Shown here one piece after another: positions 49,718 to 58,842 of a stretch of 64,000 nucleotides of DNA. The position numbers and the translations under genes are program-made. The DNA is taken from assembly GCA_018606645.1 (NCBI GenBank), contig JAGVRI010000014.1, positions 1 through 64,000 on the forward strand. Direction: 5' to 3'. Each line of letters starts with the position of its first letter. Within the stretch, counting starts at the first letter, position 1. Under the pieces are notes generated by a model. It was not told the origin of the DNA and did not search any database. It worked only from the letters and a program-made list of their open reading frames with translations. This stretch comes from Chloroflexota bacterium (GTDB taxonomy: Bacteria > Chloroflexota > Anaerolineae > JAAYZQ01).

Positions 49718-51271
49718 GTGACCTCCGATCCCGAGGCGCGATGGAGCTGGTTGCTGGTCATCCTGCTCACGGTGTTTGCCGTGGCGCCATTGACCTACCC
49801 CGGCTTTTTCCAGGGCCAGAGCGGCTTCTGGCCGGCCTTTAGGGTCGCGCATCTGGGCGACGCCGTCTATTGGGCTCAGGCAGGAGATCCGATGCGCGGC
49901 GAGGGCCGGTTGCCCTACTGGCTGGTCTGGCTGCTGTGGAGGGTATCGGGCAACGCCATGGCGGCCATCAAAGGCGGCTATGCGCTGACTTTCCTGCTGG
50001 GGGCGCTGGGAACGCTGGCCTGGACCCGCCGCTGGTTGGGAGTGAGGGGCGGGGTGGTGTCGGCGCTGGTGTATACCTACCTGCCGTGGCACCTCAGCAC
50101 CGTCTATGAGCGGGGCGCCTACGGCGAGGCCTGGCTGTGGGCCCTCTGGCCATTCATTCTGTGGGCGGTGGACGGCTGGGCCACCGGATGCCAATGGTGG
50201 GCGATCCTGGTCGGGCTGCTGCCTGTGGTGGCCCTCCCTTGGACCCAACCCGGCCTGGCCTTTCTTTCCCTCCCCATGCTGGCGGTCTACGGGGCATGGG
50301 TCCCGGTCCGCAGACGGCGCCCCTGGGTGTGGGCAGGCGGGGCGCTCTTCGGCTCGCTGGTCCTGCTGGGGGGCGCCGCCCGATGGCTGCCTGGTCCCAG
50401 GCTCGCCATGAACGCCGGCTGGCTGTATCCCTATCAACTCTTCTCCGCCGCCTGGGGAGACGGGCCGTCGTTCCAGTTGGGCCTGGCGGCGGTGGGTCTC
50501 GTCCTGATCACGGCCATCCTCTGGATGAGGGGCGGTGCGGCACAAACCCAGCGGGACGCCGGGCAGGGTTCTTGCCTGGGCCGGAGCTTTTGGTTCTGGC
50601 TGATTGGGTTGCTCCTGGTTCTCTTTCTTGTCTTTCCACTTTCCGCGCCCTTGTGGCGGATCGCCGGCCTGGATGCGTTCCTGACCGATCCCTGGCAACT
50701 GCTGGCCCTGGCGGGACTCCCGCTGGCCTTCCTGGCCGGCATGGCGGTGCGGATGGAGGAATGGTTCAGGACCTCCCCGGTGTGGGAGGGGATCGTCGCT
50801 CTGATGGTCCTGTCCAGCTATCCATACCTGGCTCCCCGCTTCACCCAGGTCGAACCAGGCCCCGAACCGGTGGCGCTGTTCCAGCCGGTGCACAGCAGCG
50901 CAGCCTCCATCGCCCTGCTCACCAAGGAGGTTCAGCCTCCCGACGCCTCCCTGGCCATCACTCCGACGCTGACCTTCACCCTCACCTGGCAAACGGTGGA
51001 GCCGATCCCCGACGACTATACGGTGTTTGTCCACCTCCTGGCGAACGGAGAAAAGATCGCCCAGGCCGACAGGCGCCCCTGCCATGGCGAATGCCCGACC
51101 CAATCCTGGCGACCTGGTGAGATCATCGTGGACCGCCATCAACTGGGATGGGGCCCGGAGATGCCGGCCGGCCCGTATCAACTGGCCATCGGCCTGTACC
51201 TGCTGGATTCGGGGCAACGGGCCCGGGTAGTGGGCCGTCAGGAAGGAGCGGTATTGCTCGATGTCCCCTAG
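49718..51271 (+). CDS. Large multi-spanning protein, PTPS-related membrane domain family, copy 1
   Basis: A 517-residue protein starting at a GTG with GGGGGTGGAG upstream. There are about ten transmembrane segments to residue 350. Motifs such as VYTYLPWHLSTVYERGAYGE match those of the two following proteins (VAYMVIPYRLVDLYVRAALAE), so all three share a fold, known as the membrane domain of 6-pyruvoyl-tetrahydropterin-synthase-related proteins. The C-terminal 130 residues are a beta-rich extracellular region (LTFTLTWQTVEPIPDDYTVF) also found at the end of the DUF2723 protein. A GT-C glycosyltransferase-like role in surface glycan assembly is plausible but unproven. Confidence 0.65.
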   Translation: MTSDPEARWSWLLVILLTVFAVAPLTYPGFFQGQSGFWPAFRVAHLGDAVYWAQAGDPMRGEGRLPYWLVWLLWRVSGNAMAAIKGGYALTFLLGALGTLAWTRRWLGVRGGVVSALVYTYLPWHLSTVYERGAYGEAWLWALWPFILWAVDGWATGCQWWAILVGLLPVVALPWTQPGLAFLSLPMLAVYGAWVPVRRRRPWVWAGGALFGSLVLLGGAARWLPGPRLAMNAGWLYPYQLFSAAWGDGPSFQLGLAAVGLVLITAILWMRGGAAQTQRDAGQGSCLGRSFWFWLIGLLLVLFLVFPLSAPLWRIAGLDAFLTDPWQLLALAGLPLAFLAGMAVRMEEWFRTSPVWEGIVALMVLSSYPYLAPRFTQVEPGPEPVALFQPVHSSAASIALLTKEVQPPDASLAITPTLTFTLTWQTVEPIPDDYTVFVHLLANGEKIAQADRRPCHGECPTQSWRPGEIIVDRHQLGWGPEMPAGPYQLAIGLYLLDSGQRARVVGRQEGAVLLDVP

Positions 51272-53099
51272 GCCAGGCCGGATCCGATTCTCCGCTGTTT
51301 CTCTCGACCCCTACCTCTTGCTGGTCGTCCTGTTCTCGCTGTTTGTCATCGGGCCTCTGCTCCAACCGGGCTACTTCTGGTACGCCCACGATGCCCGCCA
51401 CAGCGTCTATTTTCTTTTTGAGCTGGACCGGGGGATTCAGGACGGCATCCTCTACCCCCGCTGGCAGCCCGATTTTGCCTTTGGCTATGGCTATCCCTTC
51501 TTTAACATTTATGGACCGCTCTCCTCCTATGTGGGCGAGGTGTTCCACCTCCTCGGCCTGAGCTTTACCGACGCGGTCAAGGCCGTCTTTGCCCTATCGG
51601 TGGTCGGTTCGGGGCTGACCATGTACGGCTTTGTCAAGCGGGCCCTGGGCCGACAGGCCGGGCTGGTGGCCGCGGTCGCCTATATGGTCATTCCCTACCG
51701 ACTGGTGGACCTCTATGTCCGGGCGGCCCTGGCGGAATCGGTGGCCCATCTATTCGTGCCATTGGTCCTGTGGGGGAGCTGGGCGACGGTCGATCGTCCG
51801 CGCCTGCCCCGCATTGTGGGTCTGGCGCTGGCCTATGCCGGGTTGTTCTACACCCACCCCCTCACGGCTCTGCTATTGACGCTGATCCTGATCCCGTACA
51901 TCCTCTACCTGGCGCTGGCGCGGATGGGCGATGAGCAGCCCTGGCGGACCATGACTCGAGAGTCGATCCCGGCCGTGGTCGGTCATCTGGGCCACATCCT
52001 GATCCCGGTCGCGTCTGGACTCCTCCTGGGCGTGGGCCTGGGCGCTCTCTTTATCCTGCCGGCAGTCACCGAGAGCCGCTTTGTGCGGGTGGACCAGTGG
52101 TACGGCGGTCGCTACGCCTGGGGGGGTGACTTTGTCGAATTCTTTCAACTGTTTTCACCGCGATGGGGCTTTGGCGTGAGCATTCCAGGCCCGAACGATG
52201 AGGTCAGCTTTCAACTGGGTGCGGTGCCGGTGGTGCTCAGCCTTTTCGCTTTCCTCTCATTGTTCTACCGACGGCGCTCCTCCGCCGCTCATCGGCTGAG
52301 CCTCTTCTTCGGGATCTTGACTGGTGTGGCTGTTTTCCTCACCCTCCCGATTTCGTCGCCGGTGTGGCAGATTCTTCCCCTGGCGCGACTGGCCCAGTTT
52401 CCATGGCGGTTCCTGGCCCTGACCGTGGTCTCGATGGCCTTTCTTTGCGGAGCGGTCGTTGGTAAAGTGGAATCCAGGTCGGGCCTGATGAATTCTGCCA
52501 CGCTCGTGTTGGTTGCCCTCTTGCTGTTAGGGAGCCTGCCCTACATTCGGGTGGCCGGGTTGTCGGAGGAGGAGGTGTCGCTGGCCGGGCTGATGCGCTT
52601 TCAGCAATCGTCCGACGAGATGACGGGGTCCACCGCCTGGACCCGCCGCATCCCCCGGTGGTCTCCCATGGCCGATTATCACATCGCCGGGGTTCCGCTC
52701 ACCTCCAAGATCAGTTACACCGACCTGTACCGCCAGGTGGGCCGCATCCGGGCCCGCACCGTGGAACTGCGTGTCGATCGCGAGCTGGTCGAGTATTCGG
52801 CCGACCGCCCGGCGCTCCTGACCTTCAATACCTACTACTATCCGGGCTGGCGCGCCTACCTTCTCGATGCCGAGAGCCACGCCGTCCAGCAGGAACTGCC
52901 GATCGCCGTGCGAGGGGAGCTGGGGTTGATCACCGTCCGCATCCCGGCAGGGGTGGGTCGGGTCCTCCTGCGCTTTGAGGATACCCCGATCCGGAAACTG
53001 GGGACGACCATCACCTTCAGCAGCCTGGCTCTGGTCGTTCTTCTCTGGCTTGGGCGCCTGATCGATCGGGCGTCCAGGTTGCGGGCCCGGGAGGGATAG
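51261..53099 (+). CDS. PTPS-related multi-spanning membrane protein, copy 2
   Basis: A 612-residue protein with about eleven transmembrane helices. The N-terminal loop YFWYAHDARHSVYFLFELDR contains Asp and His in the place where GT-C enzymes keep catalytic residues; YPRWQPDFAFGYGYPFFNIY is the family hallmark. A C-terminal extracellular beta domain (about residues 440-590) follows. It overlaps copy 1 by 11 bp. The name comes from database usage and does not imply tetrahydropterin chemistry. Confidence 0.7.
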   Translation: MSPRPGRIRFSAVSLDPYLLLVVLFSLFVIGPLLQPGYFWYAHDARHSVYFLFELDRGIQDGILYPRWQPDFAFGYGYPFFNIYGPLSSYVGEVFHLLGLSFTDAVKAVFALSVVGSGLTMYGFVKRALGRQAGLVAAVAYMVIPYRLVDLYVRAALAESVAHLFVPLVLWGSWATVDRPRLPRIVGLALAYAGLFYTHPLTALLLTLILIPYILYLALARMGDEQPWRTMTRESIPAVVGHLGHILIPVASGLLLGVGLGALFILPAVTESRFVRVDQWYGGRYAWGGDFVEFFQLFSPRWGFGVSIPGPNDEVSFQLGAVPVVLSLFAFLSLFYRRRSSAAHRLSLFFGILTGVAVFLTLPISSPVWQILPLARLAQFPWRFLALTVVSMAFLCGAVVGKVESRSGLMNSATLVLVALLLLGSLPYIRVAGLSEEEVSLAGLMRFQQSSDEMTGSTAWTRRIPRWSPMADYHIAGVPLTSKISYTDLYRQVGRIRARTVELRVDRELVEYSADRPALLTFNTYYYPGWRAYLLDAESHAVQQELPIAVRGELGLITVRIPAGVGRVLLRFEDTPIRKLGTTITFSSLALVVLLWLGRLIDRASRLRAREG

Positions 53100-53102
53100 A
53101 CG

Positions 53103-54902
53103 ATGGCCGCCTCTCCGCTCCGGCGCATCCCAAGGATGGTGGCCCGCCGCCGTCCAGACCCATATCTCTGGCTGGTGATCGCCTTCTCCCTGTTCGCCGT
53201 CCTGCCGCTGGCCGGGCCCAACTATTTTTTCAACGCCCACGATGCGCCTCATTCGGTGTTCTTTCTCACCGAATTCGACGCCGCCCTGCGGGACGGAGTG
53301 TGGTATCCGGGCTGGGCCACCGATCAGGCGCTGGGCTACGGTTATCCGACCTTTGTCCTCTACCCACCGCTGGCCTACTATGTGGCCGAGGGATTCCACT
53401 TGTTGGGCGCGAGCAAGGTGGCGGCGGTCAAATGGACCTGGGCGCTGGCGACGATCGGCGCCGGGCTGGCGATGTACCTCTGGGCGCGGCGCCTCGTGGG
53501 CCGCGAGGCGGGCTTGCTGGCCTCGATCGTCTACCTCTATATGCCCTACCGCCTGGTCGATCTCTATGTCCGGGCGGCACTGGCTGAGTATTGCGCTTTT
53601 GTCTGGATGCCGCTGACCCTGCTGGCCTTCCATCGCCTGGTGGAACGAAACGCCAGCCCGTCCGGATCGCTGGCGATGGGGCGGTTGGTGGCCCTGGCCG
53701 GTCTGGCCTACGGGGCGCTGTGGCTGACGCACAATGCCACCGGCCTGGTGTTCACTCCCTTGCTGGCCGGGTATGTCCTGTTCCGGCTGGGGGCGGAACC
53801 GGCGGACGGGAAGGACCGGTTCAGGCGGGCCATGGCAGCCCTGGGCGGGGCGCTGCTCGGCCTGGGCATTGCCGCCGCTCTCCTCCTGCCCAACCTCCTG
53901 GAGCGCCGCTTTATTGTGCAGGAGCAGTGGGTGCGGGCCGGCTATGACTATGCGCTTTATTTTGTCCATCCTGCGCATTTCCTGTCCTGGTCATGGGGCT
54001 ATGCGCCGGGCCGGCCAGGGACGGAAGGGGTGATGTCGGTCCAACTGGGTGCGATGCCGCTTCTCCTGGCCCTGGTGGCGGCGGTGGGGGTGTTCCAGCG
54101 ACCGGCCAGGGATCGGGCCCAGGTTCTCTTTTGGGCGGCAGCCACCCTTCTGCTCCTGATCATGATGATGCCCGTCTCGGCCCTCGTGTGGGAGCGGTTG
54201 CCGCTGGCGGCCCTGATCCAGTTCCCCTGGCGGTTGCTGGCTCTGACCTCGGTGAGCCTGGCGCTGCTCTCCGGGTTCTCGGTCGCCATTCTCTGCCCCT
54301 CGGTCACCGGCCTTCCGAACCGACGACCCGAACCCCAGGTCCTGCTCTGGGCGCTGGTGGTCATCCTGGCCAGCTTTCCCTACACCCAGCCCCAATATAC
54401 CCCCATTCCACCGACCGCCGAAGGGCCGCTGTTGGCCCTCGAATTTGAACAGAAATATGGCGACATGGTGGGCATGACCGCCTGGACGCAGGAGCAGCCG
54501 CGGACCTCTCCGCTGGTGGCGCAATATTGGGCCGGCGGCCCGCTGGTGACCGCCGATGCCCTGGCCCCAGGCGCTTCGGTGGAGATGATCCGGGCCGGGG
54601 GCGCCTCGGATGAGCTATGGGTGCGGTCGCCGCACGGCACCCCACTCCGTTTCTACACCTACTATTTTCCCGGCTGGCGCGTCTATATTGACGGCCGGCG
54701 GCTGCCCGATTCGGCGCTCCGGCCCGAAACGGTCTATGGCCTGCTCACCGTGGACGTGCCGCCCGGCGAGCACCACGTCCTGCTGCGCTGGGGGGATACG
54801 CCCGTCCGGCTGGCAGGCAAGATTGTGACCCTATCGTCTCTGGCCCTCGCCCTGGCGCTGGGGTGCCGGCCGGGGCTTTCGCGCCGTCGGGCCAGTCTGT
54901 GA
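53103..54902 (+). CDS. PTPS-related multi-spanning membrane protein, copy 3
   Basis: A 599-residue protein, a clear paralogue of copy 2: YFFNAHDAPHSVFFLTEFDA, WYPGWATDQALGYGYPTFVL and VYLYMPYRLVDLYVRAALAE. About eleven transmembrane segments and the same exported C-terminal beta domain (FYTYYFPGWRVYIDGRRLP). It starts 3 bp after copy 2 ends, so copies 1-3 form one operon, probably made by tandem duplication. Confidence 0.7.
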   Translation: MAASPLRRIPRMVARRRPDPYLWLVIAFSLFAVLPLAGPNYFFNAHDAPHSVFFLTEFDAALRDGVWYPGWATDQALGYGYPTFVLYPPLAYYVAEGFHLLGASKVAAVKWTWALATIGAGLAMYLWARRLVGREAGLLASIVYLYMPYRLVDLYVRAALAEYCAFVWMPLTLLAFHRLVERNASPSGSLAMGRLVALAGLAYGALWLTHNATGLVFTPLLAGYVLFRLGAEPADGKDRFRRAMAALGGALLGLGIAAALLLPNLLERRFIVQEQWVRAGYDYALYFVHPAHFLSWSWGYAPGRPGTEGVMSVQLGAMPLLLALVAAVGVFQRPARDRAQVLFWAAATLLLLIMMMPVSALVWERLPLAALIQFPWRLLALTSVSLALLSGFSVAILCPSVTGLPNRRPEPQVLLWALVVILASFPYTQPQYTPIPPTAEGPLLALEFEQKYGDMVGMTAWTQEQPRTSPLVAQYWAGGPLVTADALAPGASVEMIRAGGASDELWVRSPHGTPLRFYTYYFPGWRVYIDGRRLPDSALRPETVYGLLTVDVPPGEHHVLLRWGDTPVRLAGKIVTLSSLALALALGCRPGLSRRRASL

Positions 54903-55096
54903 TTTACGTTGCGGGCTTTGTGCGACCAGGGTTGTTGCATTCATTGTGACATCGTAGCGGCGAGGCATTCCCAGTGACCATCTGTCGCTTAGATCGCCGC
55001 CAATTGGCCGGAACTACCTGGCCTGAGACGCCGTTCCTGCGAATGCCTCGCCCCAGTCCCGACTTACAACCGCCATGTTTGCACGGCCGGGAATCG

Positions 55097-55125
55097 TTGC
55101 GCAGAACCGCCGGCTGTGGCATAAT
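55097..55125 (+). promoter_or_regulatory. Promoter placed for a leaderless methyltransferase mRNA
   Basis: TTGCGC (55097-55102), a 17-bp spacer and CATAAT (55120-55125). Transcription would start at about 55132-55133, at the GTG codon itself. Confidence 0.55.
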
Positions 55126-55132
55126 AGTCCGG

Positions 55133-55981
55133 GTGACCCGAGTGGAAGAGCCAACTTGGAAGCATTACCTGACCGATTACAACGAGGGACTGGGGCTGGT
55201 CTACGAGCGGTTTGTGCTCAATGACTTTTTGCTGGCCCTGCACCGGCAATACCACATCCAGACCGCGCTCGAAGCGCCGCTGTTTGGGATGGCCGGCGTT
55301 TCGGGCATCAACAGCGTGGTCCTGGCCCAACAGGGAGTCCGAGTCACCCTGGTGGACGAAGAGGCCGAGCGGCTGGCGGGGGTGAAGCGCATCTGGGGCG
55401 AACTGGAGCTGCCGGCCGAGTTGGTGCATCACACCGACTGGGGCCGGTTGCCCTTCCCAGACCATTCCTTTGATCTGGCCTGGAACTGGGCAGCGCTGTG
55501 GTATCTGGACGACCCGGCCGGGCTGCTGGAGGAACTGGTCCGGGTTTCGAGACGCGTCGTGTTGGTGGCGATGCCCAACCGCTGGCAGGTAGGATATCTG
55601 CTGCGCAAGTATCTGCTGGAGCGCGAGTTTGTGAACCAGGTGGATGAGCGGTGGACCGAGATCGGCCGGGTGCGTCGCGTCCTGGAGCGGGCCGGACTGC
55701 GCATCGTGCGTCAGGGAGTGCTCGATACCCCGCCCTGGCCCGACACGGTGATGCCCGCCCGGGAGGTGTTGCACCGGTTAGGCATCCGTTCCCGGAAGCT
55801 GGACCGTCGCTTCAGCGGCGACTCCTGGCAGTGGAATACGATGGCCTATTACCGGGGGGAACAGCCTGATCTCTATCAGCGAGTCATGCGCTACGCCTGG
55901 CTGGACCGCGCGCCGTTGCCGTGGTGGATCAAGGCCGTCTGGGCCCATCACCGTTTTCTGGTCGGGATCAAGGAAGGGTAA
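55133..55981 (+). CDS. SAM-dependent methyltransferase-like protein
   Basis: A 282-residue class I methyltransferase-like protein. The segments GMAGVSGINSVVLAQQGVRV, VTLVDEEAERLAGVKRIW and LPFPDHSFDLAWNWAALWYL correspond to motif I, the acidic end of beta 2 and motif II. The usual GxGxG is replaced by GMAGVSGINS, so SAM binding may be altered. The GTG at 55133 lies on the expected transcript start, giving a leaderless mRNA; a second GTG at 55142 is possible. The longer frame back to 54974 lies upstream of the promoter. It sits inside the membrane glycosyltransferase-like cluster, so the substrate may be a glycan or lipid. Confidence 0.7.
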   Translation: MTRVEEPTWKHYLTDYNEGLGLVYERFVLNDFLLALHRQYHIQTALEAPLFGMAGVSGINSVVLAQQGVRVTLVDEEAERLAGVKRIWGELELPAELVHHTDWGRLPFPDHSFDLAWNWAALWYLDDPAGLLEELVRVSRRVVLVAMPNRWQVGYLLRKYLLEREFVNQVDERWTEIGRVRRVLERAGLRIVRQGVLDTPPWPDTVMPAREVLHRLGIRSRKLDRRFSGDSWQWNTMAYYRGEQPDLYQRVMRYAWLDRAPLPWWIKAVWAHHRFLVGIKEG

Positions 55982-56016
55982 GGAGGCCGAGGTCTCGATA
56001 GAGCCTCAGAATAGCG

Positions 56017-58836
56017 ATGGCAGCCGATCGTCTGCGTTCCGTCCGTCTTCACCTGGTCGTCCTGATTCTGTACGCCTTGCTGGCCGTGGTCACGAGCTGG
56101 CCGCTGGTGCGCCATCTCCACACTCACGTTCCGGGCAGTGATACCTGGGCCCTGGACGAGTACACCTTCCTCTGGAACACCTGGTGGTTTCGCTACTCCC
56201 TTTTGAACCTGGGGCAGAGCCCGCTCCATACCGACTATATCTTTTACCCGCTGGGGGTCAGCCTAGCCCTGTACACCTACAATCTGTTCAATGCCCTGGT
56301 TTCGTTGCCGCTCCAACCGTTCCTCCCCTTGCCGGCCATCAGTAACCTGACCTTCCTGGTCAGCACGGTGCTCAGCGGCTATGGCACCTTTCTACTGGTG
56401 GACTCGCTCATTCGCCGCATCCAGCGGCCAACGACCGAGTCTCCGCAGCCCTCTGTGGAAGAACCGCGAAACCTCGATGGCTCACTACGGGTCATCCGCT
56501 ATGGGGCCGCTTTCCTCTCCGGCCTGATCTATGCCTTTGGCTCCTATCGGATGGTCTATGCCGCCATCGGCCATTATGACATGTGGAGTACGACCTGGAT
56601 CCCGTTCTATCTCTTGTTCCTGATGCGGACCATCTGGGCTCCGGGCCGGCGCAATGCAATCCTGGCCGGGATCTGCCTTACCCTGGCCCTGTTGTGTGAG
56701 ATGATCTTTGGCGTCTTCCTAGGTTTGTTTACCCTGATCCTGCTCGCCTTTGCCCTGAGCCGTCGTTCGGAGACGGCGATCCAGGGGGGAAGAGCCGACC
56801 TTCTGAAAAGGATCGCGGTGATGGTCCTGGCGGCGACCGTTCTCTATATGCCGGTGTTGGTTCCGATCCTGCGAGAGATGTCCAAGGGTTACGAACTGGC
56901 CGGCTGGGGCGATGCCGAGAAACTTTCGGTGGACCTGTTGGGTCTGGTCACTCCCGCCGCTCTCCATCCACTGGGGGGCGACTGGGCCGAGACCCTGACC
57001 CAGACCCGCGAGGGGACCTCCCGCTTCCACGACGTACACACCGTGTTTCTCGGCTGGGCGGGGCTGGCTCTGGCCGTCGTTGGGGCGGTGCGCTACCGAC
57101 GATACCTGGCCGCCTGGACGACCAGCCTGGTCGTGTTCACGATCTTGAGCCTGGGGCCGGTGTTGCAGGTGAATGGTCGTTCCACATTCGATCTGGATGG
57201 TCTCCAGATCAACGTGCCTCTGCCCTTTATCCTGCTCCACTATATCCCCGTGGTCAAGGCCAACCGCGTTCCCAATCGCTTCAGTGTGGTGTTGATGCTG
57301 GCCCTGGCGGTGCTGGCCGGATTTGGCGCCTACTGGCTGCTCAGGGCGATTACCGGCAGGCGCTCGACCGCCCGGCGATTCCTCTATCCTGGCCTCGGTC
57401 TGGTGGCCGCCCTGCTACTCTTTGAACACTGGTCGGCGCCGTTGCCCCTGACCGATGCCCGTCTGCCCTCGGTGTATGGACCGGTGACGGCGGATGGGGA
57501 GGACTGTACTGTCCTACAGTTGCCTCTGGGCTGGCGGCACAGCTTTGGAATGCAAGGGGCCGAGGACACGCGGACGCAATACTACCAGACCCACCATCAC
57601 AAGCGCCTGCTTTCGGGCAACATCTCGCGCACTCCGCCTTTCCAGTTCGACTACTTTCGGCGGGTGCCGATCCTGGATTCGTTGATCGCCCTCCAGGCCT
57701 ACGGCGAGGTGGATGCCGCGCGTCAAGCAGCCGACCGGGCTACCGCCGGTGAGTTTGTCAGTTTCTACAACATCTGCTATGTCGCCGTCGCGCCGGGCAT
57801 CCCAGGCCGTCCGCCCTATGTGGATACCCGGGATGCAGCGCTGAACTATGTCAGAGAGGTCTTGCCGTTGGAACGGGTGTCCAGGCAGGAGGGCTGGATC
57901 CTGTACCGGGTAAAGCAACCGCCCCTGCCCGAACCGTTCGCCGTGGACCTGGGGACATCGGCGCCGAGGACGGCCATGGTGCTGGGTGAGGGGTGGGCTG
58001 AGGCGGAAGAGATCCAGGGGGTGACGGCGAACTGGGCCATTGCTCAAAAAGCCCGGTTCTTTCTGCGTGCGGTGGCCGGGAACGAGTACCGCCTGACGAT
58101 CACCGCCCTGCCTTTTGTCTATCCGGGCGCGCCGGAGCAGCGGATGACCCTGTGGGTCAACGGCCATCGGCTGGAGACCCTCCGCCTGACCGAGGGATGG
58201 AACACCTACCACTGGCAGGTGCCGGCCCGCTTCCTGCGGCCGGGTTTGAATGAACTGTCGTTTGAGTTTGCCCGTCTGGACCGGCCGGCCGAAGTGGTAC
58301 CCGGCAACGGAGCCATCGGCCAGACCGGGGTGCAGGCCCCGACCGCCATTGAGGTCAATAGCGGAGGCCCAGCCGATTTCGCCTACATCACCGTCGGGAG
58401 CGGAGACGAGGCCAGGGACGGATCAGTCCACCGTCCGGGGTACAACGTGGCCGTCATCCATCCCAGGAGCGGGCGACTCCTGGACCGGCGGGGCTTTGAC
58501 CTGACCCGGAGCGGAAGCGAAGATGAAGCGGTGGCCCTGGCCGACTTCATCCGCCGCCTGCCGCCGGGACGGATTGTGGTCGTGGCCCTGCAAGGGGAGC
58601 CGGTGTATTGGTCCGAAGAGGTGGTTGCCGCCCTCCGGGAGATCGGGGGACAGACCGATCTGCGAGGCACGACCGATTGGTCCCATGCCATCATCGGCGT
58701 CAAAGGCGCTGCGCCGGGTACCGCAATGGAAGTAGCAGGACCGGAGCGCGGTTGGTTGCGTGTTGCTCCGGACCGACGGACCCTGGCTGTGGCGGTGGAT
58801 GCGATGGTGTGGGAGCGGATAAGCCAGCCGGAGTAA
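56017..58836 (+). CDS. Large GT-C-like membrane protein with exported C-terminal domain
   Basis: A 939-residue protein. The first 460 residues contain about eleven transmembrane helices, with DTWALDEYTFLWNTWWFRYS in the first external loop (acidic residues in the GT-C catalytic position) and HTDYIFYPLGVSLALYTYNL. The remaining 480 residues are extracytoplasmic and include an interface like carbohydrate-binding or sugar-recognition beta domains (LWVNGHRLETLRLTEGWNTY) and a C-terminal alpha/beta domain (FIRRLPPGRIVVVALQGEPV) like the ILEI/FAM3 or interleukin-like fold. It is probably involved in surface glycan or lipoprotein modification. Not assigned to an enzyme. Confidence 0.6.
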   Translation: MAADRLRSVRLHLVVLILYALLAVVTSWPLVRHLHTHVPGSDTWALDEYTFLWNTWWFRYSLLNLGQSPLHTDYIFYPLGVSLALYTYNLFNALVSLPLQPFLPLPAISNLTFLVSTVLSGYGTFLLVDSLIRRIQRPTTESPQPSVEEPRNLDGSLRVIRYGAAFLSGLIYAFGSYRMVYAAIGHYDMWSTTWIPFYLLFLMRTIWAPGRRNAILAGICLTLALLCEMIFGVFLGLFTLILLAFALSRRSETAIQGGRADLLKRIAVMVLAATVLYMPVLVPILREMSKGYELAGWGDAEKLSVDLLGLVTPAALHPLGGDWAETLTQTREGTSRFHDVHTVFLGWAGLALAVVGAVRYRRYLAAWTTSLVVFTILSLGPVLQVNGRSTFDLDGLQINVPLPFILLHYIPVVKANRVPNRFSVVLMLALAVLAGFGAYWLLRAITGRRSTARRFLYPGLGLVAALLLFEHWSAPLPLTDARLPSVYGPVTADGEDCTVLQLPLGWRHSFGMQGAEDTRTQYYQTHHHKRLLSGNISRTPPFQFDYFRRVPILDSLIALQAYGEVDAARQAADRATAGEFVSFYNICYVAVAPGIPGRPPYVDTRDAALNYVREVLPLERVSRQEGWILYRVKQPPLPEPFAVDLGTSAPRTAMVLGEGWAEAEEIQGVTANWAIAQKARFFLRAVAGNEYRLTITALPFVYPGAPEQRMTLWVNGHRLETLRLTEGWNTYHWQVPARFLRPGLNELSFEFARLDRPAEVVPGNGAIGQTGVQAPTAIEVNSGGPADFAYITVGSGDEARDGSVHRPGYNVAVIHPRSGRLLDRRGFDLTRSGSEDEAVALADFIRRLPPGRIVVVALQGEPVYWSEEVVAALREIGGQTDLRGTTDWSHAIIGVKGAAPGTAMEVAGPERGWLRVAPDRRTLAVAVDAMVWERISQPE

Positions 58837-58842
58837 GCCGCC

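Noticed and set aside
49556-51217. Long minus-strand frame opposite the first PTPS-related gene
   Set aside because: Gln/Gly/Pro/Arg-rich antisense product typical of GC-rich shadow frames.
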